Part shown: one piece after another, positions 33,800-44,627 of the stretch
Numbering within the stretch: position 1 is the first letter of the stretch
Layout: each line of letters opens with the position of its first letter
The notes under the pieces: model-generated
Seen by the model: only the letters and a program-made list of their open reading frames with translations
What the model was told of the DNA's origin: nothing
Database searches by the model: none
DNA from: Agapetus fuscipes
Taxonomy: Eukaryota > Arthropoda > Insecta > Trichoptera > Glossosomatidae
Direction of reading: 5' to 3'
NCBI GenBank assembly: GCA_951799405.1
Contig: OX637359.1
Coordinates: 6,630,201-6,694,200, forward strand
DNA: 64,000 bases
Made by a program: the position numbers and the translations under genes

Positions 33800-34060
33800 C
33801 ATAGACAGACAGCCGGCACGTCTGGGTTGGCTTTGGTGAAACAAGAAGCAGATCCATTCGCTGTTCTGGTTGGATCTGGTTGGATGGTTGGCGCTATCGC
33901 ACGCGCTCCCGCCATATCCAGTTCCGGGCGGTTCCACGAGCTTCACTTCATTCACAGCAACTCACTGACGTTACATTCCTATCTGGGAATACGACAACTC
34001 ACAACACCTGCTAATGACCTAATAAGCGAGGGGCTTCCCCACTGGGTCAGATGAGACAGT
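33800..34060. other. Unexplained GC-balanced patch
   Basis: This patch is unlike the AT-rich surroundings and matches no repeat family seen here. One + frame is open for 75 codons but has no recognised domain. It could be a host exon, a promoter region or an unrecognised TE. Confidence 0.3.
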
Positions 34061-34124
34061 CGATAATTAATGTTCACGAAGTAAAAAGGAGAATGATAAG
34101 TCTGACATAAAACATGGCGGGATT

Positions 34125-34320
34125 AGTTTTTTAAGGAATCTTGTGCGAGAAACTCCCTAGATTTAAGAGATTCTACAGGGTGACACTTGTTGCAGTGCCG
34201 CAGAGGTTTGGGTGATGCGGCAGTTAATGTCCTGATCCTTTGTTGCAGGGCTGTTAGCTGCGTAGTGTTGTGGTGTGTGTTGCGTTGGTTTTTTTTTTTG
34301 AGACACGTTTTCTTCTCTTC
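34125..34320 (-). mobile_element. LINE L-c 3' end
   Basis: 'tttttaaggaatcttgtgcgagaaactccctag...gcagaggtttgggtgatgcgg...gctgcgtagtgttgtggtgtgtg' matches 17095-17250. Confidence 0.6.
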
Positions 34321-34379
34321 TTCTCTTCAATGACATTCTTCTTCTTGAAGTCAATAAAGCAAAATAGATTTTGATTCAA

Positions 34380-34545
34380 GCCAAAACTCGGTGAAATTGT
34401 TAATGAATGGGATATACCTACAAAGCGAATGTAAAAGAATGAAATGTATGAAAGAGATGTGAAAGGATAGGAAAAAATGGACGCAAATCTGCAGAGGCTC
34501 TGGACACCCCTAGTGGAATGGTAACGAGTTACAGTTACAGTCGGC
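34380..34545 (+). mobile_element. LINE L-b 3' end, forward
   Basis: Coding end 'gaatgggatatacctacaaagcg...tggacgcaaatctgcagaggctctgg' then the 3' terminus CCCCTAGTGGAATGGTAACG and TTACAGTTACAG. Confidence 0.6.
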
Positions 34546-34579
34546 GATTACCTACATCAGTGCGGCTCTTTGCACCTTG

Positions 34580-34730
34580 AAGTGTGGCTCTCAACTATTT
34601 TAATTTGAAGGTTATTTTTGAGATTGAGTGAGTCTCTCTCCCCTGCTTTACTACACTCGTAGTCCATGCTTCACTTCCATACATCACTTTCGTTAACAAT
34701 GTAGCAACATTTAATGAAGAACCGGTGAGA
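34580..34730 (-). pseudogene. LINE L-b internal fragment
   Basis: The - strand encodes a KVMYGSEAWTTSV-type string. Decayed. Confidence 0.4.
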
Positions 34731-35189
34731 AGATTATAATATTAAGTTTGTCAAATAATTATATTCCACTAATGTTTGCTTTCAAGTTACGCAGAACCTT
34801 CAAATGACGTAACCAGTACGTTTTCATTAAAGATATTGATTTTTCCGATTAGGTATTCTGTAGCAAAAGAATAATGGCCGGTCACATTAGCATTGTTAAA
34901 GAACGGATGAACAATTAAACAACAAGTATAATACTTACGTTTACGTTCAATCACAGCGTTCTACCGAAAATGTATGGTAAAGAATAATGCGTCTCTGGTG
35001 AGAATTTCAGTTTACATATAGTTTTAGTAAAATTTCAAGTTAAAATTTTATACTTGGAGTATAGAAATAACAAAAGCCTACAAAAAAACACGACTTGAAT
35101 GTGTAATAAAATATCATAGTTTTTTCTTTCTTGATTTTTTCTTGACAGGAAAGCGTGACTCGTCTATGTCACTAATAATAATAACAATA
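34731..35189. other. AT-rich stretch, nothing recognised
   Basis: No supported feature. Confidence 0.35.
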
Positions 35190-35706
35190 TTGTTTGTTTT
35201 TGTGTGAATCATACCTCAAGAGTCCTCTACAAGCTTGGTCGTTGCTATCGGGAGCGCCAATACTCAAGCAAGACCTAGATGCTGTAAGGCTGGATGGACC
35301 TTTGGTGACCGGTCTTTGGTAAAGGTACATGTATGAATTTTTCAACCCAGCGAAGAGCATATTTGAAAATATAAATGAAGCCTACAGGGGAAGAACAAGG
35401 AATGTCAGTTGAAGAAAATTATTATTAAATCAAAATTTTAAATCATGGTTATTATTGCATGTCACAATGAACCGGAAATACCGCCATAAACTGTGATAGC
35501 GACTGTTGTTGCATTACAAATTTTGCAGAGCTTTGTGCACACAGATGCCACTAGATTTAACTTCTTTTTTTTCTTATTATTGCTGACATTCCTAGTTTTT
35601 CCCCTGTAGTCTTTAAATGGTGTATTTTTTGTTCTCCGCCGGGATTCGAACCCACGACCTTCCATTTACGAGTCCGAAGTATTACCACAAGACTACGGAC
35701 CGGTCA
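35190..35706 (-). mobile_element. SINE-2, split by a 236-bp DNA element
   Basis: The reverse SINE-2 runs 35190-35377 and resumes at 35614 to the tRNA-like head (ATTCGAACCCACGACC, ACTACGGACCGGTC). Confidence 0.75.
35378..35613. mobile_element. DNA-transposon derivative with 6-bp TSD, copy 1
   Basis: Ends AAGCCTACAGGGGAAGAACA and (reverse) AAGACTACAGGGGAAAAACT are inverted over ~30 bp. TAAATG flanks both ends (35372-35377, 35614-35619) inside SINE-2, so the empty site can be inferred. No ORF; superfamily not assigned. Confidence 0.7.
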
Positions 35707-36038
35707 AATGCTGAAATAGGCACAATAAATTTGGTCAATACTTAATTTGGCAGAGTTCGTGATTTTGGTCGGTTATCGGAATTAATTTTATTAATGAAGC
35801 CTTGGCAAGCCTGAATTATAATTAACTTAGAGGAAATACTGTGTGGGCACACGCACGTTTCTGAATACGCGGAAAACTCCAACGGAAAATTGTAAAGAAA
35901 ACTTCGCAGCTTTGTTACTCAGTGATAGCATTTGTATCTCTGGCGTCCTAATATATTTGCAACGAGAGGGCGTGGCAAAATATATATTAGGATATTTATC
36001 GCCGAAATTCTGGTATTTGAATCCACTAACGGGGATAT

Positions 36039-36266
36039 TCTTAGACATTTTAGTCGTCGGTTGAGCTCACACTTTGACAAACTAATGATGCATTTATATG
36101 AAGACCTGTCAATCCAAGATGGCCGCAAGTGAACAGCTGATTTGTCTTCATACAAAATATATTACAAAATTCGGTAGGTAAGAATGACCGTGCTCATGAA
36201 ACTTCCAGCGCAGGCACCATTAGTTTGTCAAAGAATGGGCTCAACCGACGACTTAAATGTCTAAGA
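36039..36266. repeat. Imperfect 52-bp inverted repeat with ~125-bp loop
   Basis: Arms 36039-36090 (CTTAGACATTTTAGTCGTCG...) and 36216-36266 (reverse complement with a few mismatches). The spacer does not match other repeats here. Confidence 0.7.
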
Positions 36267-36379
36267 ATAAGAAGTAAGACAACTATGTTCCTATGTCAAT
36301 TTAATTTATTGTTATTTTATTTTGTAAACTTCAATGGCTTCTCTATCAAGTCGGACATAGTCACGCATGTCACAATTTG

Positions 36380-36535
36380 GTTTACTTTTGCAAATGCCAC
36401 CGCGATTTAGGGAAGGCGGCAGAAGTTGCAAAGTTTAATGCAGCATGTGTAAGCTCGACCTTACATGTGCCTGCTTGTTGGCATGCATTAAATATGAACT
36501 TTGAATGTCAATACATCTTTGCAACTTAGATTATA
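36380..36535 (+). repeat. T-module, partial
   Basis: 'ttgcaaatgccaccgcgatttagggaag' to 'tttgcaacttagattatagg', with an internal deletion after 36435. Confidence 0.65.
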
Positions 36536-37625
36536 GGAACCCATATACCCACAAGTTTTGGCTAGAATTTAAGCGTGATGTATTATGTATTATATATGTA
36601 CACAATGTGTACATATATACATGTCATGTATTCTATTCGTTAAATTCCCAACATGGTTCAACTTGTCCATCAACCTATCTTAGATATTGTTATGATTTTA
36701 CTTTGGTTCTTTTAATCAAACGGCTATTTATTTATTTAACAAGATTTATGTTGCACAATATCGGTTTGCAATGTACTGATTTCTTGCTCTGCTTACATCG
36801 ACTTCGCGTCACAATGTTTCAAGCGACTCTGACTCTCCTCACAATTGCGGTTCATATTTATACAGTTCATATGGACGTTTCTCGTGTATTCCAGATTCTT
36901 CTATAGTGGATTGTTCCACATACTCACACCAAACAACGTGTTTAGGCTCACGTACTAAAACTCCTGTAATGGATTATACCAGAGCAGTCTACTATCATCC
37001 ATCATAATACTAGCTGTTCGACACTATTCCAGTTACGCACACCAACGAACTACGTGCCTAGGTACATGTACACACAAACTCATAGTTCGTAACAATATCA
37101 AACACTCTTTACATTTTCAAAAGGCCGTTACAAAGTAAGCTCTTTTTCGGTTATATTTTGGGTAATGATTTACAATCAAATGTGACCCTGAGCGAATAAA
37201 CACAGGCACCGTAAGTACACATTTATTTCCCCTCTACGGCCGATATGCATAGTTGGGGAGGTTTAAAAATACAGTTGGTAGCATTGACTTATGATTTCTA
37301 TGGACTATAGATTGTTTTAACGAAAAAAAATATATACATCTGATTCATATTATTTACGAAAATGGTCCTCAGTTAGAAAGAGAACAAAGATTTTTCCTGT
37401 GTCATTTAGTTGTATACAGAAAGACTTGGATGAAACTAAGAAATATTTCCAGAATGTTGGCAGCATTTATATTCATTCCTGCGCGAACATTGTGCGCATG
37501 CGTTATAAACCTTTTGATCTGTAATTTTGTCAATTTTTAAACATAAAAGGCATTATTTTAAGACATCGTGGCATGTGCAATTATTGGGTGTGGAAAAAGC
37601 AAGAAAATACCGGATTTCACATGTG
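36536..37625. other. Unassigned stretch
   Basis: A 133-codon + frame (36505-36906) starts inside the T-module tail, is rich in hydrophobic residues and has no recognised domain; I do not support it as a gene. Confidence 0.35.
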
Positions 37626-38511
37626 AAGACCACAGGGGAAAAACAAGGAATGTCAGAAAAAATACGAAAATAATCTAATAATGTTATATAGTGGCATCTG
37701 TGGGTATCTAAAGCTTTGCAAAATTTGTAATACAACAACAGTCGCTATCACAGTTTATAGCGGTATTGTTATGTTATTTTAAATAACACATAAAAAAAAC
37801 AATCCCGAAGTGTGCAATGTGTGTTTGTGGGCCGAACGGAGCCGAACGGTCACGGAAGCGGCCGAACTGCACCGTGTGAACTAATCAGGCCGTCGTTCGT
37901 TAGTTCCCGGCAAGATGTCAACCGACTAAGACGTCAGCGACCAAGCACCAAGCGGTGCAAGAGGGGGCACTACAATGGAGCTCCCTCCCCCCCATCTACT
38001 TGGATTTCCTGCCAGCAAGGCACCCGCCTTGTGGACCAGAGGCATAGGAGCGCCCACCCAGGGGCTCCCACGTGTGGAGGCGTCCGCCTTGTGAGCCGCC
38101 GCTAGCCTGGGGCGCTGGCCCAGGCCTTCCGTTCGGAACACCAGGCAACAGAATAGGGAGTGTTCTAGGGACAACCTGCAGGTCGTGCCAATCCCTAAAT
38201 TCCCCTTTATCCCCATATTAGTAGATTAAATAAACCCTTATTTGTTCATGTTAAACTTATATTTTAATTATACAACCTTCCCAAGATATAAGTAAGCAAT
38301 ACCAAAGAAAGAACCCCACGCCCTGAGAATGATGCTGATGAGAGCTAGCCGATGTAAGTATCCTGAAGATACCTTTCAATCTTAACATAACAGTATTAAT
38401 GGTTCTTTGTGACAGGCCATAACCATGAAAAATACTGATTTTCAAATTTGTAATTTTGATTTAATCAAGTTGTCCTTCAACTGGCATTCATTGTTCTTCC
38501 CCTGTAGTCTT
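37626..38511. mobile_element. DNA-transposon derivative of the 6-bp-TSD family, longer copy
   Basis: Ends AAGACCACAGGGGAAAAACA and (reverse) AAGACTACAGGGGAAGAACA are inverted. Internal blocks 37680-37765 and 38430-38480 match, in opposite orientation, the two halves of 35378-35613. A clear TSD is not visible. The centre (about 37810-38230) is extra GC-rich sequence. Confidence 0.6.
37810..38230. other. GC-rich segment inside the 37626-38511 element
   Basis: Frames on both strands are proline/arginine-rich without a recognised domain; AATAAA follows at 38228. It may be a captured host or retroelement fragment. Confidence 0.4.
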
Positions 38512-38745
38512 GTAGTCAGAACATGATTTTTAAATTGTTGTTTTTGGCAGGACTGGGGACAACTTACTGTGCTCCAAAGCAAGTATCAATGCCGTGAGCT
38601 AGTTGCTACTCCTCTACATTACAAGTCAACGGTTGGTAGAGTCCTCCCCTTGCTCCTGGTTCTACATACCTCACACCACCTTCCGCAGAGGCAGGTGCGG
38701 CGAGTATCGACCCGTGCATCATATACCAAACATCATACTCTAAAC

Positions 38746-39495
38746 CAGTGATGTCCTAACTATGGTACGCGTACCAACAGTGGTATAATTATGAAGAAAA
38801 AATATATTTACAAAATACAAAACAACAAAATGAGAGCAAAAAAATGTGAAAAAAACCGATTTTTTTTTAAATATTTTTTTTGTGGCGTCATTTTTTTATT
38901 GATATAAAAAAAACTAACTTTAAAATTTAGATAAAAATCATTTAACACGCGTGATTTTTTTTATTAATGTCACTCTTTTACAAAGGCCATAAAGTATATG
39001 AAATATATTTTTAAAAATAACTTTTTTTTTTGTAATAACAGCCTTAAGGTGGTACGCCAGCAGCCATGGTCATAGCACATACATAGTAAATAATTAGATA
39101 AAACGTTTTTTAACTGAAAAATTTGTGACTGAATATGAACTTACAGTGAGTGAACCCCCCCGTATTTCTGTGAGAGCGGATTTTCTATGTTGATAATAAA
39201 AAACAAATACCTTAATCAGCTTAACATAGACCCTAATTTGCTCTTAAAATTAGGTACAACTGAGCCAAATATTTCCTCTCTTATCTGGAACTTGCAGCAC
39301 CATTTTTCGCTATAAGAGTATGGTATTTTTTTCTATAATTAATAAATAAACATAATGTTGTCATAAAGACTTCTTGCAGTTTTTATTACTTTACCATTTT
39401 GAACGTTTTTTTTTCACTGGTAAACTTCAATGGTACGCTGCTAATTTATATAATTTCGTGAGTGGTACGCGAAATTACAAGTTTGGGAACCACTG
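38746..39495. mobile_element. Non-autonomous hAT element, exact 8-bp TSD
   Basis: Ends CAGTGATGTCCTAACTATGG and (reverse) CAGTGGTTCCCAAACTTGTA, flanked by CTCTAAAC on both sides (38738-38745, 39496-39503). 750 bp, AT-rich, no transposase. Confidence 0.85.
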
Positions 39496-39723
39496 CTCTA
39501 AACTACAGGTAAGTACCCCTAGTATAGAAACATTGCGTAACTTCCCCTCGATCATATAAATATAAAAAAAATGCATGTAAACTAAATCGCTCACTAGTGG
39601 TGCTGTTGAATCTTTCATTCATTCACATATTTACGTGATAGAGAGGGAGATATGCAATGTTTTATATACTTGGGGTAAAGTGCTCTATAAATACGTATAC
39701 AGCCCTCATGGATAACGCCCTTA

Positions 39724-39870
39724 CTTTCAACGGTCGATAGTTCAACTGGTAAAACATCTGATTTCTGAACTAGATGTCGGGTATGAAGCGGAGAAACAAT
39801 TTACTTTACTACAAACGTGGTACGACTTCTTACCGCGTTGGCCTCGGAAGGGTTGATTTTTATGTTTGCG
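39724..39870 (+). mobile_element. SINE-1-like, diverged
   Basis: tRNA-like head 'ggtcgatagttcaactggtaaaa' and, after a deletion, the 3' string 'ttcttaccgcgttggcctcgg'. Confidence 0.45.
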
Positions 39871-39962
39871 GCTTACCACCCATGCTGTAGAGAATGGTTC
39901 ACTTGCATTGCGGTCATTAAATTAGATTAGATGCGTTCACAGGGGTAGAACGCATCTTATCT

Positions 39963-40370
39963 AATTTAATATAAATTGTAAAGATATGTGTAACATTGGG
40001 GATTCACATTATATGCATTTTCACAAGCAGACACGAATAGGTTCGCGCTTGCACATGCCGCATATGAACCCACAACATAAAAAACGAATTTCAAATGAAC
40101 ACACACCCTGCAGCCCTTGCCGACCTTCCCTGAAACAGGGGTGGCATTGGCAAAGTGAACCATTTTCTACAGAATGGGTGGTCAGCCGCAAACCAACCTA
40201 TATGTAAGTCAAGGAACATACACAACAAACCATATTTTTTTAAATAAACAAATAATAATATGAATAAACATTACAAATAAATACAAAAATATAATTCAAA
40301 AACCCCTAGCCCTAGCCGCCAACATTACAGATCAACCGCCATTTCTTTCTGTCCTTACATACTCACATAC
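39963..40370 (-). mobile_element. LINE L-a 3' end with T-module
   Basis: Reverse copy: T-module 39963-40215, AT-rich 3' UTR, then the L-a coding end (AGCCGCCAACATTACAGATC, CCGCCATTTCTTTCTGTCCT) to 40370. Third independent case of this arrangement. Confidence 0.75.
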
Positions 40371-40390
40371 TCTGAGGATGGCAAACAGTA

Positions 40391-40626
40391 CCCTTAGTAC
40401 GAGTTGCAAAACTTGATAAAAGTAAAGTTTACGGAAAATATTAAAGAGTGATTTCTCCCAAAATCTGTCGTTTTTGTTTCTTACACTTTATGGTCTTAGC
40501 AAAAGAGTTACAGTGATGAAGAAAATCAAGTACAAACAAACAAAAAAGGCAGATTTTGGGGGAAATCACTCTTTAATAATTGCCGTAAACTTTACATTAC
40601 TCAAGTTTTGCAACTCGTACTAAGGA
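40391..40626. mobile_element. Tc1/mariner-type MITE, copy 2
   Basis: 236 bp, CCCTTAG inverted ends, TA flanks (40389-40390, 40627-40628); compare 32514-32749. Confidence 0.8.
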
Positions 40627-40639
40627 TACTGGACAGAAT

Positions 40640-40960
40640 GCGTCTCGTGTGAAAAGCGCCTCAGTGCGACGGGACCGTGAAAGTTTGTAGTAATTGCTTC
40701 GCGTCGATAGCGACAGCACGCGAAAATTTAATAAGTACATACACGACGAGTAAGTTAGCCAAGGAAATTTCACATCCATTCCTAAGTGCGTGTGTATCGC
40801 GTGGTCTATATTTATGTACTCTACTAACTGCTAAAGCGCTAACACAGTTGACCGCTGCCCCATATAACTTCCTACTACGGAGAGTGCATGTAGGTACTGG
40901 AAAAATTAACAGGTCCGCGAGGAAAATTCCAGAAAGACCTGAAGATGCTCCTTATAAACA
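40640..40960 (+). promoter_or_regulatory. CpG-rich unique patch, candidate promoter or 5' UTR exon
   Basis: It is outside every repeat recognised here and has many CpG steps. CCTCAGTGCGACGG at 40659 resembles the arthropod initiator TCAGT. A GT-type donor-like string ATGTAGGTAC lies near 40889. It is upstream of, and on the same strand as, the first coding exon at 48774, which needs an upstream non-coding exon. Speculative. Confidence 0.22.
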
Positions 40961-40964
40961 TTAC

Positions 40965-41265
40965 AATAATATTAGGATGGCTGATTTGGTGAGCGCTGTT
41001 TTTGTGTGTATCACACCTCAAGAGCCCTCTGCGAGCTTGGTCTTCGCTGTAGAAAGCGCCGATTCTCAAGCAAGACCCAGTTGCTGTAAGGCTGGATGGA
41101 TCTTTAGTGACCGGTCTTTAGTAAAGGTATATGAATTTTTCACCCAGCGAAGAGCATATTAGAAAATATACAAAAGTATTTTTTTGTGTGCTCCGCCGGG
41201 ATTCAAACCAACAACCTTCCATTTATGGAGTCAGAAGTGTTAACCACTAGACTACGGACCGGTCG
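40965..41265 (-). mobile_element. SINE-2, full length
   Basis: Reverse copy from 'aatattaggatggctgatttggtgagcgctg' to 'accactagactacggaccggtc'. Confidence 0.75.
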
Positions 41266-41507
41266 TTATTATACATTATGGTGAACTTTTTATGAAATCT
41301 AACTTGATTTTTTATTAAATTATTAGTTGTTGATATTAACGTCTTGTCGCCTTATTGCTTGTTTGGCTTACGTCCATCATAAGTAATATTTGTGTATGTG
41401 TACAGGACCAATATGTCCTATGAAAACTAGAAAATTATATTAAAAATATTTAAAACCACTTTTAAACTATCTTTTATGTATTTTTTCTTCACTCAGATTG
41501 TCCGGTC

Positions 41508-41650
41508 GATAGCTCAGTTGGTAGAGTGCTTGCATTCTATGCCGAGAGCTCGTGTTCGAATCCCGCCGAGGGTCTCATAAATAATTTCCCGTTTCGGTTT
41601 TTATTCCAAACCTCAAATAATCAAACAGCCGGCAAGGTTTATGTATGAAT
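41508..41650 (+). mobile_element. SINE-1, 3'-truncated
   Basis: Well-kept tRNA-like head (box A TAGCTCAGTTGGTAGAG, box B GTTCGAATCCC), truncated soon after 'ccggcaaggttta'. The acceptor stem does not pair, so it is not a functional tRNA gene. Confidence 0.7.
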
Positions 41651-41934
41651 ACATGGAGGAAGAAGCTCCTTGCTTGACAACATAACAAATTAACACTTGA
41701 AATTAATTTGCAACAATTGCGACAGATTTCTCGCAGTTTCCCTGCGTGCTAAGAGGCTGTTGGGTAAACGCGCACTCGCGAAAAAAATACACGTTCTGAT
41801 TGTAAGTTCAAACACAGGCGGTGCTAATAGCAATTAACAAAATACACTACGCGACCTGTGCGCTAACATACATGTACAGATTCCACGTAAAAACGTTTTC
41901 ATTGCTTAGGAGAAGAGAATAGGAGACCTGTTAT

Positions 41935-42350
41935 GGCCGCACCTGCAGTCTCAACACTGGCTGAGGATACCTGAGAGAGTCCGGTACAAGATAAGCTTGC
42001 TGGTCTTCAAGACCCTGCACGGAACCGCACCGAGGTATCTGAGGGACCTCATAGCTCCAGCGACTGCAAACTATAGGACGGCAACACTACGGTCAGCCGC
42101 ATCGTGCAGCAGTCGTCTGGAGTTTCATAGAAGAGAAAAGAAGACCGTTTTTGGAGGGCGCGCCTTCATGGTGGCTGGTCCAACAACATAGAACGGCCTT
42201 CTAGATGACATGCGGAAGATGAATTTAGAAAGTGTTTTTAGAAAAGCACTTAAGACTCACCTCTTCACACGTTCATATGAACAAGCGCCTTTGGGATGAT
42301 CCAGTATCATGAAAAGGCGCTATACGAATTTTGAATTTTGTTTTATTATT
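41935..42350 (+). pseudogene. CR1/L2-like LINE (L-g) C-terminus and 3' end
   Basis: Frames encode RYKISLLVFKTLHGTAPRYL, GGRAFMVAGPTT, a TAG stop, then NGLLDDMRKMNLESVFRKAL and KTHLFTRSYEQAPLG, the usual last ~100 residues of CR1/L2-clade reverse transcriptases. The 3' UTR ends 'aggcgctatacgaattttg' plus (ATT)n. Confidence 0.7.
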
Positions 42351-42364
42351 ATTACACGGCCGGC

Positions 42365-42480
42365 GGTTTGTACGGGAGAGTTGCTTTCAGGGATCTGTTG
42401 TCGTGCTCTATCGGAGCTGGAGCTTCCAGACATTTCGTCCATGTCTGCGATGGACTTCTTCAGCGTGAAGACGATCAATC
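42365..42480 (-). mobile_element. Family F copy with hammerhead-like core
   Basis: On the - strand 42463 to 42431 reads CTGAAGA, extra A, hairpin GTCCAT/ATGGAC, then GAAATG. Relative to 9633-9665, one stem pair has changed from C-G to T-A, that is, on both sides. Confidence 0.6.
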
Positions 42481-42539
42481 TAACCATCAATTCATTTAGT
42501 TTTGGAGTCATTAAGAATTGTGACACCTAAGAATTGGAA

Positions 42540-43369
42540 GTTAGGTGCCAATCTGGTGGACTGCGGCCGAAGACAGAGACGGAAGGAGGCCCAAGGAGAG
42601 ATATGGGCTGTAGAGACATTGAAGAAGTACATGAAAATGAATTGGAAGTTATTCATGGGAAGGACATAATAATAAATACTTTTAAAGCGCCTTTTAATGA
42701 TCATAGGTCATCACAAAGGTACTGATTGTGATAGTAGAAATAAATGGGCATTCAGCTGCCTTTTGGAGACAGTTGTTGTAGTCTATCACACGAGACTTAT
42801 CAGGCAGGGAGTTCAAGCAGTAGGAGTAGCTACATAGAAAGCTGGTTCACCAAATACCGTATTTTACTCTTTGGGAACTTTAGAACATTTATGGTTGATT
42901 GCTGCATACCTGAACGTCAGCCCTATTGAGGAGAATTGGATGGTGTGATGAACTCTGTTATAAATTAGGGAGCTGCTCCACTTAGAAGTTAGAACATAAT
43001 GTTCCATCACCATGTTTTTACATCCACCACCACCTTGAATAAAGTCTAGCTGTGCATGAGCGTCTAAGAGCTGTGGATACCAGCACCTGCAGTTGAGCTA
43101 ACCTTACACGTAGCTGAACTCAAGCGGAGCGTGAAATCATCAAGGACAAGAACGCATTTTAGCAATAACTACCAATTTCTAACAATCAAGGTAACTACAG
43201 GTAATATAACCCATAAATGAAGTAAATATACAAAGCATGCGTAAGACCTATTATGGTGTAGAAGCTAGAGCGGGCAAGAGAAGACCCAAAGGACTACTCA
43301 GAACATGCAAAATGAAATTTCTTAGAATGATCACAGGCAGAACATCACGAGATCACAATCACCACAAAC
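42540..43369. other. Unassigned stretch
   Basis: No supported feature. A frame at 42534-42725 has no recognised domain. Confidence 0.35.
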
Positions 43370-43860
43370 GAAAAGACTGAGAAACATAGAGCGTAAATAC
43401 AACAGGAGAGGCGCCGGAGTACCTGCAGGAACTGATAATCCGGAAGAGTCTAAGCGTTAGGTAGCTCACTTTGCGATATGCCGACAGTGCACTAACCACT
43501 CTTAGCGTACCATGTCGAAAAAAGAGCACAGTGTTAAGAGACCGCGCTTTCGCCATTGCTGGACTGTCCACTTGGAAGCAGCTGCCCCTAGAAGTGCGCG
43601 CCAAGGAAGGAATTGAGAGCTCCAAGAGGAGAATGAAGACCCACTCCACCTCGGCCGCTCCAATGACTTGGAATGCTATTTCCGCCTCACTGAGGGAACT
43701 GGATTTGGAGAGACTGTTCAAAAGACGTCTCGAGACTCACCTCTTCGTCCAATCATATGGACAAGCGCCTTTGCAATGACACACTGTCTTCTTCACCGCC
43801 ATGTCAAGACTGAGAGCGCCCTTGCAGTGACAGTAATCACGAATAGATCATCATCATCAT
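43370..43860 (+). pseudogene. CR1/L2-like LINE (L-g) C-terminus and 3' end
   Basis: One frame contains CRKKSTVLRDRAFAIAGLST, WKQLP, WNAISASLRELDLERLFKRR and LETHLFVQSYGQAPL. The FAIAGLSTWKQLP..LR block and the terminal LETHLF are L2/CR1 features. The 3' end is (ATC)n at 43848-43862. Confidence 0.7.
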
Positions 43861-44261
43861 CTGCATCTAGTAAGTGTCTTAGTTGTCACACATTGGTTTC
43901 GGCTCCCGCGATGGCCGAGTATGAACGGAATGTTTTAAAGTGTGGATAGAAGACAGGCGTGATTAGTGTAACCTGTATCACTAGGTCGGCAGTGATGAGT
44001 GATGAGTGATGAGTGGTGTGTGGTGTGTGGGGCCGGCACCGTGTGGGCCAGGCCGCTGTTAGTGTTTAGCCTTGCATGGCGTTTAGCGCTCCACTGCTCC
44101 TCTTATGCCATTCACATGGGCCGCAATTTCAATTGACGGCATCCGCATTACAGAGACAAACCTCGCGGCTCTTTGCCCCATGCGGCGTCTGCCAAGACCC
44201 GCCCGGGATCATAGACAAGAAACACGATACCTACCCACGTCGAGGGTAACAAAAAAAACGC
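43861..44261. other. Unassigned stretch
   Basis: GTGATGAGT/GTGGTGTGT simple repeats at 43993-44030. Nothing else. Confidence 0.4.
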
Positions 44262-44455
44262 AAATAGTGCAACGTCTTGCCGCGTTATCCCCGAAAGGTT
44301 TCGCATGTGGCGAATACTGTAAAAATACTTCAGTAAATGCCACTCCTGCTTCCGGTAAGGGCGGTAGGAGTTGCAAGGTGTACGTGCATATGAGGTTTGG
44401 TTCATTTGGTAAGTACACGTGCAGCATGTAAGCGCGAACTTACACGTGATTCTTG
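44262..44455. mobile_element. SINE-1 fragment joined to a T-module
   Basis: 44262-44327 is the reverse SINE-1 3' end ('cttgccgcgttatccccgaaagg'). 44328-44455 is a forward T-module piece. Confidence 0.6.
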
Positions 44456-44572
44456 AGAGTGTGAATTAAAAAATAATCTTAAAAAATCCGGTAATAAATT
44501 CTGAAATTTCTTCTCATGAGAAAAAAAACATGGGAATTACCTATTCAGGAGAAAAGTGCACGATTTTTTAGG

Positions 44573-44612
44573 TTATGGGTGGTCAGCTTCATACCAACCT
44601 ATAAGTCAAGGA
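44573..44612 (-). repeat. T-module 5' terminus fragment
   Basis: 'gggtggtcagcttcataccaacctataagtcaaggaatg' only. Confidence 0.6.
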
Positions 44613-44627
44613 ATGATATTAGAAAAA

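Noticed and set aside
36505..36906. 133-codon membrane-protein-like gene
   Set aside because: It begins in the T-module tail, shows no family motif, and sits in AT-rich sequence where hydrophobic frames arise by chance.
37812..38105. Arginine/proline-rich protein
   Set aside because: Frames of similar length exist on both strands of this GC-rich patch. There is no recognisable domain.
41508..41580. Possible tRNA gene (good A and B boxes)
   Set aside because: The acceptor stem does not pair and the same head recurs at 14128, 62401 and elsewhere followed by a shared body. It is a tRNA-derived SINE.
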